From contig JAAFJO010000003.1 of NCBI GenBank assembly GCA_013298145.1, positions 558,001 through 622,000 of the forward strand: a stretch of 64,000 nucleotides of DNA, given 5' to 3'. The DNA comes from Betaproteobacteria bacterium. GTDB taxonomy: Bacteria; Pseudomonadota; Gammaproteobacteria; Burkholderiales; Casimicrobiaceae. Position 1 is the stretch's first letter, and every line of letters begins with the position of its first letter. A program made the position numbers and the translations under genes. This document shows positions 34,658 through 42,669 of this stretch, one piece after another. The notes beneath the pieces are model-generated. The model saw only the letters and a list, made by a program, of their open reading frames with translations, did no database searches and was not told the DNA's origin.

Positions 34658-35668
34658 TTACCGTCCTAGCTGATATTTAGCCACGGCGCGGTTATGTTCC
34701 GCCAAATTACGCGAGAACTCACTGGAACCGTCGCCACGAGCGACGAAATAGAGAAAGTCGCTTTTTGGTGGATTTACTGCTGCCCGTAGAGAGGCTTTGC
34801 CGGGAAAGGCGATAGGTGTGGGCGGTAGTCCGTCCCGTGTGTAGCTGTTGTAGGGTGTGTCGGTCTGCAAATCAATCTTGCGCAGGTTGCCATCAAACTT
34901 CTCTCCAAGGCCGTAGATGACCGTCGGGTCCGTTTGCAGACGCATGCCGATGCGAAGTCGATTGATAAAAACCGATCCGACCAGCGGTCGATCCGCCTCT
35001 TTTCCGGTTTCCTTTTCGATAATTGAAGCGAGGATCAGCGCCTCATAGGGCGTGCGAAGCGGCGTATCAGGCGCGCGCTGCTCCCACGCGGTGGCGAGTT
35101 CCTGTTTCATTCGCCGGTGCATCGCACTCAAGAGCAAGTTTGCGCTGCTCTCCGGTGCGACCAGATAGGTATCGGGGAACAAGAATCCTTCCAGATTGGC
35201 GACATCCGCTTGCAGTGCACGAGACCACGCCTCAGGCGGCGTAACGCTGTCACTGCGAAACATTCGCTGTTCTTGCGTCGCCTTTTTGAGCTGCTCGAAC
35301 AGCGCGCGCTGGGTCGTGCCTTCGACCACGGTGAACGGAAGCTGGATGGCCGCGCCGGATTCCAATGCATCGAAAATTTCTGCGATGGTTTTCGGTGGCG
35401 CAAATAGGTACTGCCCTGCGCGAATTGGGCTCGCTTCACCGAAAAGAGCGCGGGTGCGTGATACCACCTGAAGCTGCCACTCAGCCGCGATGCCCTGCCG
35501 CGCGAGTTCGCTCACAACGCGATTCACGCTGGCTCCGCGTGGCACGTTGATCGTCGCGCCCGCCTCCGGTAAAGCGGCTTGTCGCTGCGGTAACCACTGC
35601 GTCGCGCCTAAAAAGACGACGATCGCGGCCACCACCGCCAGGAAAAATAACGCGGCAAGTTTTCTCAT
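34658..35668 (-). CDS. mltG: Endolytic murein transglycosylase MltG
   Basis: 336 residues from ATG 35668. A single N-terminal membrane anchor (LAALFFLAVVAAIVVFLGA) is followed by a LysM-like region and the YceG domain with EGFLFPDTYL, the catalytic Glu in ILASIIEKETGKEAD, LQTDPTVIYGLG and NSYTRDGLPPTPIAFPG. It cuts nascent glycan strands in the periplasm, setting glycan length. It is the first gene of the mltG-tmk-holB unit and is divergent from the gsp cluster. Confidence 0.93.
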   Translation of the reverse strand: MRKLAALFFLAVVAAIVVFLGATQWLPQRQAALPEAGATINVPRGASVNRVVSELARQGIAAEWQLQVVSRTRALFGEASPIRAGQYLFAPPKTIAEIFDALESGAAIQLPFTVVEGTTQRALFEQLKKATQEQRMFRSDSVTPPEAWSRALQADVANLEGFLFPDTYLVAPESSANLLLSAMHRRMKQELATAWEQRAPDTPLRTPYEALILASIIEKETGKEADRPLVGSVFINRLRIGMRLQTDPTVIYGLGEKFDGNLRKIDLQTDTPYNSYTRDGLPPTPIAFPGKASLRAAVNPPKSDFLYFVARGDGSSEFSRNLAEHNRAVAKYQLGR

Positions 35669-35858
35669 GAATCGGACGGAAGGCAATCGTTCAAAAAGTA
35701 AGTGTGGGCGATAAGGTAGCAGCGTGAAGGAAAAACTGACTCTGCGAGCTCGTAAAGCGCCCCGTCACCCGCACGGTTTAACGAGTCCTGACATGCGTTT
35801 AGGTTTTCACAGCGAGCACGGCAAGAGGCGCTGGGCGTGAACTCGAAACCACTCATTC

Positions 35859-35887
35859 ATGACCAAGTAACGTTCGCTCCCTATAAT
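35859..35887 (+). promoter_or_regulatory. Sigma-70-type promoter of the gsp cluster
   Basis: A perfect TATAAT at 35882-35887 lies 17 bases after ATGACC, which matches four of six positions of TTGACA. Transcription would begin near 35894, almost at the first candidate ATG of gspG (35895), leaving either a leaderless message or a 24-base leader to the ATG at 35919. Confidence 0.6.
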
Positions 35888-35894
35888 TTTGCCT

Positions 35895-36341
35895 ATGTTT
35901 CATCACAACGCCTCCCCAATGCGCCACGTTCGCGGTTTCACGCTGATGGAGGTACTGGTCGTTATCGTCATTCTCGGTATTCTCGCAGCCGCGATTGTGC
36001 CGAACGTGATTGGGCGCGCGCATGATGCAAAAGTGGCGGCCGCGAAACAAGACGTGGCCACTCTTTCGCAGGCGCTTGCGATGTACAAGCTGGATAACGG
36101 GCGCATCCCAACCGCCGAGCAAGGCCTGAAGGCGCTCGTTGAAAAGCCGAGCGTTGCGCCGGTCCCTAATAACTGGCGCACGGGTGGCTACATCCCGCGC
36201 CTGCCCAATGATCCGTGGGGCTCGCCGTATCAATACGCAAACCCGGGGTTGAAGGGCGAGTTTGATGTTTCAAGTTTCGGTGCCGATAATAAAGCGGGCG
36301 GCGAAGGCGAAGCTGCTGATATCGGCACGTGGAACCTCTAG
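35895..36341 (+). CDS. gspG: Type II secretion major pseudopilin GspG
   Basis: 148 residues from ATG 35895, or 140 from ATG 35919. The prepilin cleavage site is RHVRG/FTLMEVLVVIVILG, with the fifth-position Glu in place. It continues AAKQDVATLSQALAMYKLDNGRIPTAEQGLKALVEKP and a Ca2+-site region LPNDPWGSPYQYANPG, then FDVSSFGADNKAGGEGEAADI. After PilD/GspO cleavage it polymerises into the T2SS pseudopilus in the inner membrane and periplasm. No clear Shine-Dalgarno precedes either ATG. It is the first gene of the cluster. Confidence 0.95.
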   Translation: MFHHNASPMRHVRGFTLMEVLVVIVILGILAAAIVPNVIGRAHDAKVAAAKQDVATLSQALAMYKLDNGRIPTAEQGLKALVEKPSVAPVPNNWRTGGYIPRLPNDPWGSPYQYANPGLKGEFDVSSFGADNKAGGEGEAADIGTWNL

Positions 36342-36727
36342 CGAAGCAAGCCAACACTCGCCGCCGCTCGAAGCATGCGGCGTTTAGCTTGATTGAGGTA
36401 CTGGTCGCGCTTGCGATTCTCTCAGTGGGTTTGATCGCGGCGTCTCGCGCGGCAGTGCTCGCGTCGTTCGATCAGAGCGTATTGCGAGATCGTACGCTCG
36501 CGCGCTGGGTCGCACACAACGCGCTTTCTGAAATACGCCTCCAGCCACAAATGGCGACAGTCGGTCGCGTCCAACGCGAGTACGAACAAGCAGGAATCAA
36601 ATTCACCGCGCTCACTGAGGTGACCGCGACGCCAAGCCCATTGTTCACTCGCGTTGAGGTCCGGGTTGTGCGCAGCGATAACGTCGGGTATGAACTCGCC
36701 ACCGCGATCGGGTTTTCGTCGCGATGA
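36329..36727 (+). CDS. gspI: Type II secretion minor pseudopilin GspI
   Basis: 132 residues from GTG, overlapping gspG by 13 bases. The prepilin motif is KHAAFSLIEVLVALAILSVGLIA with Glu at the fifth position, then ARWVAHNALSEIRLQP, the usual GspI pattern. It forms the pseudopilus tip complex with GspJ and GspK. A gspH gene, usually between G and I, is missing here. Confidence 0.9.
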   Translation: MEPLAKQANTRRRSKHAAFSLIEVLVALAILSVGLIAASRAAVLASFDQSVLRDRTLARWVAHNALSEIRLQPQMATVGRVQREYEQAGIKFTALTEVTATPSPLFTRVEVRVVRSDNVGYELATAIGFSSR

Positions 36728-37320
36728 ATCAAATCGCTCATTCGACAACGGACAGCGCATCGCTACGCGCGAACCGTGCGCAAAAGAAGCATGGCGCCCG
36801 TGCTCTAGGGATGACGCTCATTGAAGTGCTTATTGGGCTTGCGATCACAACGCTGATGACGGTGGCTGGCTGGCGTGCGATTGATGCGCTGCAAAGCGCG
36901 AGAGAACAAACCTACCGCGACGCGAACCAGTGGCAAACGCTCGATACGCTTTTCACAACCATTGAATCGGACATGCGTCGCGCCGACTTCTCTCGCTTTA
37001 GTGGTGCTACGGAGAGTTTCACGCTTCGCTTGAACCCGCTCGGCGCGTCAGATATTGCCGACACCGTTCGCTACGTGGGTCAGGTAGTGGGCGAAAACCG
37101 TATCCAGATTGTTCGACAAGCAACCAGTGGCGGCGTGGTGATGGCGGAGGTTGACGCGCTTCGGTTTAGCTATCGAAAGGCGTCCCGCGCAAACGAGCCA
37201 GCGGCGGGTTCGGAATCGTCGATCAGTGAATATCCACGTGCAATCGAGATTGCACTCATTATTCCGGGCGGCGATCCAGAATCGCGTCGCAGCATCACTC
37301 GTACGCTGGTCTTGCGGTGA
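36724..37320 (+). CDS. gspJ: Type II secretion minor pseudopilin GspJ
   Basis: 198 residues. The leader is unusually long (about 29 residues) before GMTLIEVLIGLAITTLMTVAGWRAI. It continues QTLDTLFTTIESDMRRADFSRFSG and ends with the strand block ALIIPGGDPESRRSITRTLVLR. It is a tip-complex partner of GspI and GspK. It overlaps gspI by four bases (ATGA). Confidence 0.9.
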   Translation: MNQIAHSTTDSASLRANRAQKKHGARALGMTLIEVLIGLAITTLMTVAGWRAIDALQSAREQTYRDANQWQTLDTLFTTIESDMRRADFSRFSGATESFTLRLNPLGASDIADTVRYVGQVVGENRIQIVRQATSGGVVMAEVDALRFSYRKASRANEPAAGSESSISEYPRAIEIALIIPGGDPESRRSITRTLVLR

Positions 37321-38255
37321 ACTCGAAACAACCTCGCCCTCCGAATATCGCGACGTCGCGTGCAAACGAATCTCGTGGTGCGGCGCTCATCCTTGCGCTT
37401 CTGCTAACGGCCCTTGGGGCGGCAGTCGCGGCACAGCTGATTCAGCCACTCGCTGGCTGGCTCGCGCGCGAGTACCGCGCACGCGATCTAAACGCCGCCT
37501 ACACGCTCGCCGATGCGGCAGCGACGTGGTCGCTGACGGTACTTGCGGGCGATGCGCGCACCTCAACCATTGATCACAAGGGCGAGCTCTGGGCAATCGC
37601 CCTGCCACGCACGCAGATCGAAGGTGGCTCGATTCAGGGGCAGATTACCGATCTTCAGTCGAAATTTAACCTGAACCACATCGCGCCGAACGGGTTACGA
37701 AACGATGTAGCGCTCGCAGTGGCGCGCAACATCTTCGCCCGCGCTGGCGTCCCCGCAAACCTTGCTGATCGTTTGGCCGATGCGCTGGATGCCGACGATC
37801 TAGCTATCGCGGGCGGCAGTGAATCGCTAGCGTACGGCGCTCGGATGCCGAATCGAAAAATCGAGCACCTGGGCGATCTTGTGAGCCTTGGCGGCTTTAC
37901 CAAAGCACACATCGATCAGCTCGCGCCTTGGGTAGACGTATTGCCCGATGCAGGCGGCATCAACATCAATACCGCGTCCGCTGACTTGCTGCGAGCCGCG
38001 CTGCCGGGGATTAGCGATGCGCAATGGGCCAAAATGCTCGCCATCCGGGACGTGAAGCCCTTTGCTAACGTTGCCGAGGCCTCGCTCGCACTCGGAAGCG
38101 CAATTCCGGACACAGTTTTTTCTGTGAACACCCGATTTTTTGAAATGAAGGCACTGATTTCGTTTGATCTTGTAAACCATAGTATCGCCATCCGAGCCCT
38201 CAGAAAACCCGGGCTACCTGTGCAAATTTATTTCCGAAACCTGCGTAATGCCTGA
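37317..38255 (+). CDS. gspK: Type II secretion minor pseudopilin GspK
   Basis: 312 residues from GTG that overlaps the gspJ stop. The GspK-type hydrophobic N-terminus (GAALILALLLTALGAAVAAQL) lacks the Glu at position 5, as GspK does. The large globular part has QGQITDLQSKFNLNHI, the helix-hairpin-like GININTASADLLRAALPGISDAQWAKML and a second AR(D/N) block. It caps the pseudopilus tip. Confidence 0.9.
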   Translation: MNSKQPRPPNIATSRANESRGAALILALLLTALGAAVAAQLIQPLAGWLAREYRARDLNAAYTLADAAATWSLTVLAGDARTSTIDHKGELWAIALPRTQIEGGSIQGQITDLQSKFNLNHIAPNGLRNDVALAVARNIFARAGVPANLADRLADALDADDLAIAGGSESLAYGARMPNRKIEHLGDLVSLGGFTKAHIDQLAPWVDVLPDAGGININTASADLLRAALPGISDAQWAKMLAIRDVKPFANVAEASLALGSAIPDTVFSVNTRFFEMKALISFDLVNHSIAIRALRKPGLPVQIYFRNLRNA

Positions 38256-39180
38256 AGCCGAACGATTAACTCAAGCCGATCCTGCGCAAGCAATCAATAC
38301 GATTGGTGTGCGCATCGCGGGACTCGCACGACTCGGCGGCGATGATCGGTTGCGCGCGGCTGCGCTCGCGCTCCGGCGAGAGTTCGGCATCGCAACCGAC
38401 TCCATTTCACTCGTGGTGATCGATCTTGGCTATGACGAGCGTGCGCTCATTGCGTACGCAGCGAATGCGAACGGCGCAATGACGCTCAACTTTGACGCGT
38501 GGTTCGAAACGCTCTTGAAGAAGCGGGCGGTCGTATGGTCTATGGCTGCAGGCGACGCCGAGAGCGTCGTCTATTCAGAGCATGGCGCGACGGCAATCTC
38601 GCATTGGCGCGATGGCGAAGCCCCCCCGAGCGCGATGGTGGCCCTCGCGAATGAGCGCGCACGCTCGTCGCAACCGCTCACCGTGTGGCTTGATTGCACA
38701 CGAGCGAACGACGCCGTAGTACCCAGCCCGGCGACGCTCGCCCACTGGAATGCATCGCTCGGCGCTGAATTTCGCATGCTTGAGGCGCGGCCCGCCGCAA
38801 ATCTCCTGCCTCTTCGCCGCGTGCCATCGCTCTCCTCTGCAGCGCCGACGGGCGTTCTTGACCGCGCGCTCTGGGCGGCGGCACTGGCATCAATCGCGTG
38901 TCTGGTCATCGCCGGGGCACGAACGCTGGTGAATGCGCCGCCGCAAGCAACCACCGCTCGTGCGATTGCTGCGGGAGAGCTCTGGGCACGCGCGACGCTC
39001 ACCTCGCCCGTCCTCGCCGAACAAATGAAATCTGCAACGTTTGGCGGCGGCGCTTGGGTGATCGCCGTTCCCGGCATTACCCCATCTGATCTAGACCGCG
39101 CCGCGAAATCGCTGGGAAACAACGGATTCACAACCCAGCTCGTGCGCGAGCCCGAAGCACGAATTCGGGTGCAACCATGA
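38248..39180 (+). CDS. gspL: Type II secretion inner-membrane protein GspL
   Basis: 310 residues, overlapping gspK by eight bases. It has a cytoplasmic N-terminal part of about 210 residues, one membrane helix (LWAAALASIACLVIAGARTLV) and a short periplasmic ferredoxin-like domain (WVIAVPGITPSDLDRAAKSLG). Sequence similarity to classical GspL is weak by eye; the call relies on topology and gene order. GspL links the secretion ATPase GspE to GspM. Confidence 0.75.
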   Translation: MPEAERLTQADPAQAINTIGVRIAGLARLGGDDRLRAAALALRREFGIATDSISLVVIDLGYDERALIAYAANANGAMTLNFDAWFETLLKKRAVVWSMAAGDAESVVYSEHGATAISHWRDGEAPPSAMVALANERARSSQPLTVWLDCTRANDAVVPSPATLAHWNASLGAEFRMLEARPAANLLPLRRVPSLSSAAPTGVLDRALWAAALASIACLVIAGARTLVNAPPQATTARAIAAGELWARATLTSPVLAEQMKSATFGGGAWVIAVPGITPSDLDRAAKSLGNNGFTTQLVREPEARIRVQP

Positions 39181-39623
39181 TCGATTCGCTCAAGTTCGGC
39201 AAATCCGGCGCACGCGCGCGCGGCAACGCCAATAACGCCTCGTTGAATAAGCGAACGCTCGGCCTCGGCCGCAGAATAGCGACTCGCCTAGCGCTTGCAG
39301 CCACAACGGTGTTGGCGACGATTAGCGCCATCGCGCTCACGTTTTCTTACAACGCACGTATCGCGGCAGCGACTTCCGTTGCAAGTGCTGCTCCGATGGT
39401 AGCGGCCCCTGGCACCACCCAATCGATTGAACAATTCGCGGCTACGTGGCGCGCAAGCGTCAATCGAAATGCGGAGCAAATAACAATCAACTGGACGGCG
39501 GGAGACAGCCGAGATCTGCGCGCAAGCCTGCTCGCGTTTGACGCGATGCTCCCGAAATCACCACGCATCAACGTGACGCGACGCGAGGCGTCTTTCGTTG
39601 TAAGCGCGGAGATCGCACCATGA
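39177..39623 (+). CDS. gspM: Type II secretion inner-membrane protein GspM
   Basis: 148 residues, overlapping gspL by four bases. It has a basic cytoplasmic N-terminus, one membrane helix at about 36-57 (RLALAATTVLATISAIALTFSY) and a periplasmic domain of about 90 residues ending INVTRREASFVVSAEIAP. The position after gspL and this topology fit GspM, the partner of GspL in the assembly platform. Confidence 0.75.
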   Translation: MIDSLKFGKSGARARGNANNASLNKRTLGLGRRIATRLALAATTVLATISAIALTFSYNARIAAATSVASAAPMVAAPGTTQSIEQFAATWRASVNRNAEQITINWTAGDSRDLRASLLAFDAMLPKSPRINVTRREASFVVSAEIAP

Positions 39624-40303
39624 TTGTGACTCGCATTGCAACCGTTCTGCTCGCCATCGTGGTTGCTGTCATCGCCCTTGTTTGGCAATTTCCAGCACGC
39701 GGGCTCTTGCTCGTGTTGCCCTCAACCGCACTGAGCTCGCCGCTCCATCGTGTTCACGCAATCGAAGGTCGCCTTTGGCGCGGAGCGATGTCGCTCAGCG
39801 TCGCGGCGCTACCGACGTTGCAGCGTATCGAATGGCAATGCGAACTCGCGCCTCTCTCCGCGAGTATCGACTGCGCGCTCTCGGGTTCGCTCAATGGCAC
39901 GGTAACTCTTCGACCGTTTGCGGGTGTAGCCGTCGCGCAAAAACTTGATTTTGTAAGCGCGCTCGACTATCGAGCGAACAGCAATGTTGCTGTCACGAGT
40001 GAATCTTTGTCCGTTCAAATCGACACTGCAACCCTTTCGCGCACGCGCCTCGAATTGAAGGGGAGTGCGATCGCGAAAGACTGGGTCGTCGCCTCGCCCG
40101 CACTCGTTCCGCCGCGAGCTTCACTTGGAGAGGTATTCGTCGAGTGCTTGCCTGATACCGCAAATGCCGCATCAAACTGTACGGTGAAAAATCGCGCCAG
40201 TGCGACGCGAATCGATGGAAACATAGAGCTTACGCTCAATCGAGTGCGGGGCGCGCTTGAAATCGCCTCGCCCGGAGCTGCGCCGTTGAAGTTTGGCTTT
40301 TAG
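39620..40303 (+). CDS. gspN: Type II secretion protein GspN
   Basis: 227 residues, overlapping gspM by four bases. One N-terminal helix (IATVLLAIVVAVIALVWQFPARG) precedes a periplasmic beta-rich part with VHAIEGRLWRGAMSLSV, LQRIEWQCELAPLSASIDCALSGSLNG and NRVRGALEI. EGRLWRG and the W-x-L pattern are typical of GspN. It has two cysteine pairs. It is the last gene of the cluster. GspN is an optional part of the T2SS. Confidence 0.85.
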   Translation: MIVTRIATVLLAIVVAVIALVWQFPARGLLLVLPSTALSSPLHRVHAIEGRLWRGAMSLSVAALPTLQRIEWQCELAPLSASIDCALSGSLNGTVTLRPFAGVAVAQKLDFVSALDYRANSNVAVTSESLSVQIDTATLSRTRLELKGSAIAKDWVVASPALVPPRASLGEVFVECLPDTANAASNCTVKNRASATRIDGNIELTLNRVRGALEIASPGAAPLKFGF

Positions 40304-40330
40304 GCAATTTAGTTCAAGGTTCGGGTTTGC

Positions 40331-41410
40331 TTAAGGAATCGCCCGAAGCGGCACAAACTTTTCAAGCAGGGACGTTTGCGCACCCGCCCAGTCCTGCATC
40401 GACTGCGGTGTGTCGCCATAGAGAACGCTGCGCAAGAATAAGCCAGAAATCTCGCGAGTGGCGCGCTTCACTTGGTCATTGAGCTCGCGCCCCGCCTGAT
40501 CAATTCGATCCGTGAAGATCGAATGCGTTGCGCCTTTGAAGACGGTGAGCGCTTTGTTCGCGCTCGCGGATTGCGCGTCAAACACAGCGAGCCGATCCGC
40601 GTAATCTGAGCGGTATCCGGGCACGCGGATCACATCATTAGTTCCAGTCACGTGCAAGGTCGGAATCGCCACGTTTTCGAGAATTTTTGCCATGTCGCCC
40701 TCGCCCACAAACGGAGGCGCAGAAATCACCACCAAGGCTTTCACGCGCGGGTCACGCCACGAAAGCGTCTGGCCATCGCGGTTAATGGTTGCGCCGCCGA
40801 CCAATAGCGCCGTGTTCGCACCGTACGAATGCCCCGCCACAGCAATTGCATCGCGCTTAAGCGCATCCGCGTAGGCAGTCTCTCCGAAGAGTCGCGTGAT
40901 CCCGAATGAAACATCTTGCGCGCGCGCAACTGCGTTTTCCTCGCTGGCAGCCTTCTGCATATTGCCCACGAGAGAAAACACATTTGCCGTCCAAATGCCC
41001 CGATCACTCCCCGCGTGCCGCACATGCAAACTCGCGATCCCCTGACTCGCCCAATATCGCCCAAGGTGCGAATAGCCCAGTTGCGAGCCACCCAGTCCGT
41101 GCGAGAACACCACTAGCGGAACCTTAGCGTCCGGCGAAGCGTGTTCTGGCCAGTACAGTCGCGATGGCACGTCACGATTGCGTGCGTCATCTCGCCACGC
41201 AAAATCGACGACTCGATAGGCCTGTCGAACGGCAGCCGCACTCGCCACAGAAGCGGTCGGTTCAGCGACCACTGCGATTTGCTGAATTACATTTTTCTCA
41301 CTTGCCCAAGTCGCTTGGGCGAAAGCGCCAACTATAAAGGGAGTCAAAAGAACGTTAAAACGTTTTCTAGCCCTTATAGAACAAGACTTAAATATAAAAT
41401 TTTGTTTCAT
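40331..41410 (-). CDS. Exported alpha/beta hydrolase
   Basis: 359 residues. The signal peptide is at about 15-37 (KRFNVLLTPFIVGAFAQATWA). The hydrolase fold shows the oxyanion block VVFSHGLGGSQLGYS, the nucleophile elbow GHSYG, an acid in VTGTNDVIRVPG and a His in FKGATHSIFTDRI. This looks like the PAF-acetylhydrolase/dienelactone-type family. It would be an esterase or lipase acting in the periplasm or outside. It is convergent with gspN, making it a possible T2SS substrate by proximity, which is inference only. Confidence 0.85.
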   Translation of the reverse strand: MKQNFIFKSCSIRARKRFNVLLTPFIVGAFAQATWASEKNVIQQIAVVAEPTASVASAAAVRQAYRVVDFAWRDDARNRDVPSRLYWPEHASPDAKVPLVVFSHGLGGSQLGYSHLGRYWASQGIASLHVRHAGSDRGIWTANVFSLVGNMQKAASEENAVARAQDVSFGITRLFGETAYADALKRDAIAVAGHSYGANTALLVGGATINRDGQTLSWRDPRVKALVVISAPPFVGEGDMAKILENVAIPTLHVTGTNDVIRVPGYRSDYADRLAVFDAQSASANKALTVFKGATHSIFTDRIDQAGRELNDQVKRATREISGLFLRSVLYGDTPQSMQDWAGAQTSLLEKFVPLRAIP

Positions 41411-41592
41411 AAAACGGAGGAGATGGAGTGCGAAGTGCGCATTGGTTTTTGGGAACCGTACGAAGTCGGTGGGCGCACGTGATTGAAAGATAGAGCGACT
41501 CGCGGCGATAGAGTTCCAATGACTTCCGCTGGAGCGGTCTAGCGGCTGTGCTTACGCCGCACGGCGGCCCGGAGTTCCCAACAATACGCCCC

Positions 41593-41630
41593 GCAACTGA
41601 TCGCGATGCTCAGCAACTCATCGCACCTGG
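41593..41630. repeat. Two degenerate 20-base units related to the 24.6 kb palindromic repeats
   Basis: GCAACTGATCGCGATGCTCA is followed directly by GCAACTCATCGCACCTGG. The core CAACTCATCGCA is identical to the loop and arm of the 22-bp units at 24605-24700. It sits in the non-coding gap between the hydrolase and the membrane protein gene. Confidence 0.5.
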
Positions 41631-41696
41631 GTTTTCAGCGAGCTCGCGTTGAGCAATAGTTACAACATCAGCAATACGTTACGAGATGGGGAATAC

Positions 41697-42125
41697 ATGC
41701 GCCGCACTGCCAAGATCGCTCTCTTTACCTTGCTTGCTTGCGTTGGACTCAGCTTGGTCCTCAGCGCAGGGCTCTTGTACAGCTGGCAATTCGTCGCCGA
41801 GCCGAACGCAGCGATCATCACGCTGGGCGATTTCGAGGTCACCGCGAGCGGCTTGAGCACCGAACCATTCTTAAACGTAGTCGCTGCGTGGCTTCTCACT
41901 GCAGGCGCGCTGCTGATCGCAGGCGTAGCAGTCGTGTTCGCCGCGGCGATCACAATGATCGCCGTCGCATTTGCCATGTTTTTGGTCGTGGGAACGGTCG
42001 GCATGCTTGCATCGCCGCTGATCGTGATCGCGCTAATCGTATGGCTCGCGGTACGCAGCTCGCGCGATGCACCTGCGCCGCTGTCGAGCGCAACCCAAGC
42101 AGCGAACCCGGGTGCGGCGGCTTAA
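41697..42125 (+). CDS. Hypothetical membrane protein
   Basis: 142 residues from ATG 41697, which has GGGGA five bases upstream. It has an N-terminal helix (IALFTLLACVGLSLVLSAG), a second (VVAAWLLTAGALLIAGVAVVFAAAITMIAV) and a third (FLVVGTVGMLASPLIVIALIVWL), then a short polar Ala/Pro tail. No family is recognised. It is convergent with the BamE-like lipoprotein gene. Confidence 0.7.
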   Translation: MRRTAKIALFTLLACVGLSLVLSAGLLYSWQFVAEPNAAIITLGDFEVTASGLSTEPFLNVVAAWLLTAGALLIAGVAVVFAAAITMIAVAFAMFLVVGTVGMLASPLIVIALIVWLAVRSSRDAPAPLSSATQAANPGAAA

Positions 42126-42134
42126 CGTAGTCCG

Positions 42135-42647
42135 CTACTTACTGCTACCCCGATAGAGTGACGGATCAACGGAGGCAGAGGCTTTCACGCGGCCGTTGCC
42201 ATCGTACGTGACCTCGAAAAACATGTCTGCATTGTTCGCGTTGTATTTCCAAGCGCGTGTGATTTCGTTGATACTCATCGCGTAGCGCTGCTCTTTGCCG
42301 TGCCTGCCGAGAATCGCAACCACTTCATCGTGCGTCATCCCGTTTTGCACTCGCGCGAAATTCGCCTCGGTGAGGACCTGATCGATTTTTTCGAGCGTCC
42401 CGGTCGGGCCCACGGTCATGAAATAGGTCTTCACGCCCTCTGGGCCGAGCGGATACACCCAAATTTCGCGATCCGCGTTGCGCCGCACCTCTGAGGGCTC
42501 ACCCATCTTCAGTTTCATGTCTGCAACCGTAGACTGCCCCACCTGCAGCTCGCCGGTGGCGACTCGATCACAGCCCGCGAGCGATAGAAGTGCAGAAAAA
42601 AAGCTCACGATGAATGCCCCGCGAACGAATGATTGGATTGAGTTCAC
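42135..42647 (-). CDS. SmpA/OmlA (BamE-like) lipoprotein
   Basis: 170 residues. The lipoprotein signal ends LSLAGC. The BamE/SmpA-type fold is repeated twice: VGQSTVADMKLKMGEPSEVRR with a following W-V-Y-P strand, and VQNGMTHDEVVAILGRHGKEQ with AWKYN. It may be a Bam-complex relative or an independent outer-membrane lipoprotein. GTG 42647 and TTG 42650 compete; AGGA lies nine and six bases away respectively. Confidence 0.8.
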   Translation of the reverse strand: MNSIQSFVRGAFIVSFFSALLSLAGCDRVATGELQVGQSTVADMKLKMGEPSEVRRNADREIWVYPLGPEGVKTYFMTVGPTGTLEKIDQVLTEANFARVQNGMTHDEVVAILGRHGKEQRYAMSINEITRAWKYNANNADMFFEVTYDGNGRVKASASVDPSLYRGSSK

Positions 42648-42669
42648 CAAAGAGATTCCTTTGTGCGAT

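Noticed and set aside
41141..41482. Plus-strand frame over the alpha/beta hydrolase start
   Set aside because: It is antisense to the signal peptide of a clear exported hydrolase and has no features.
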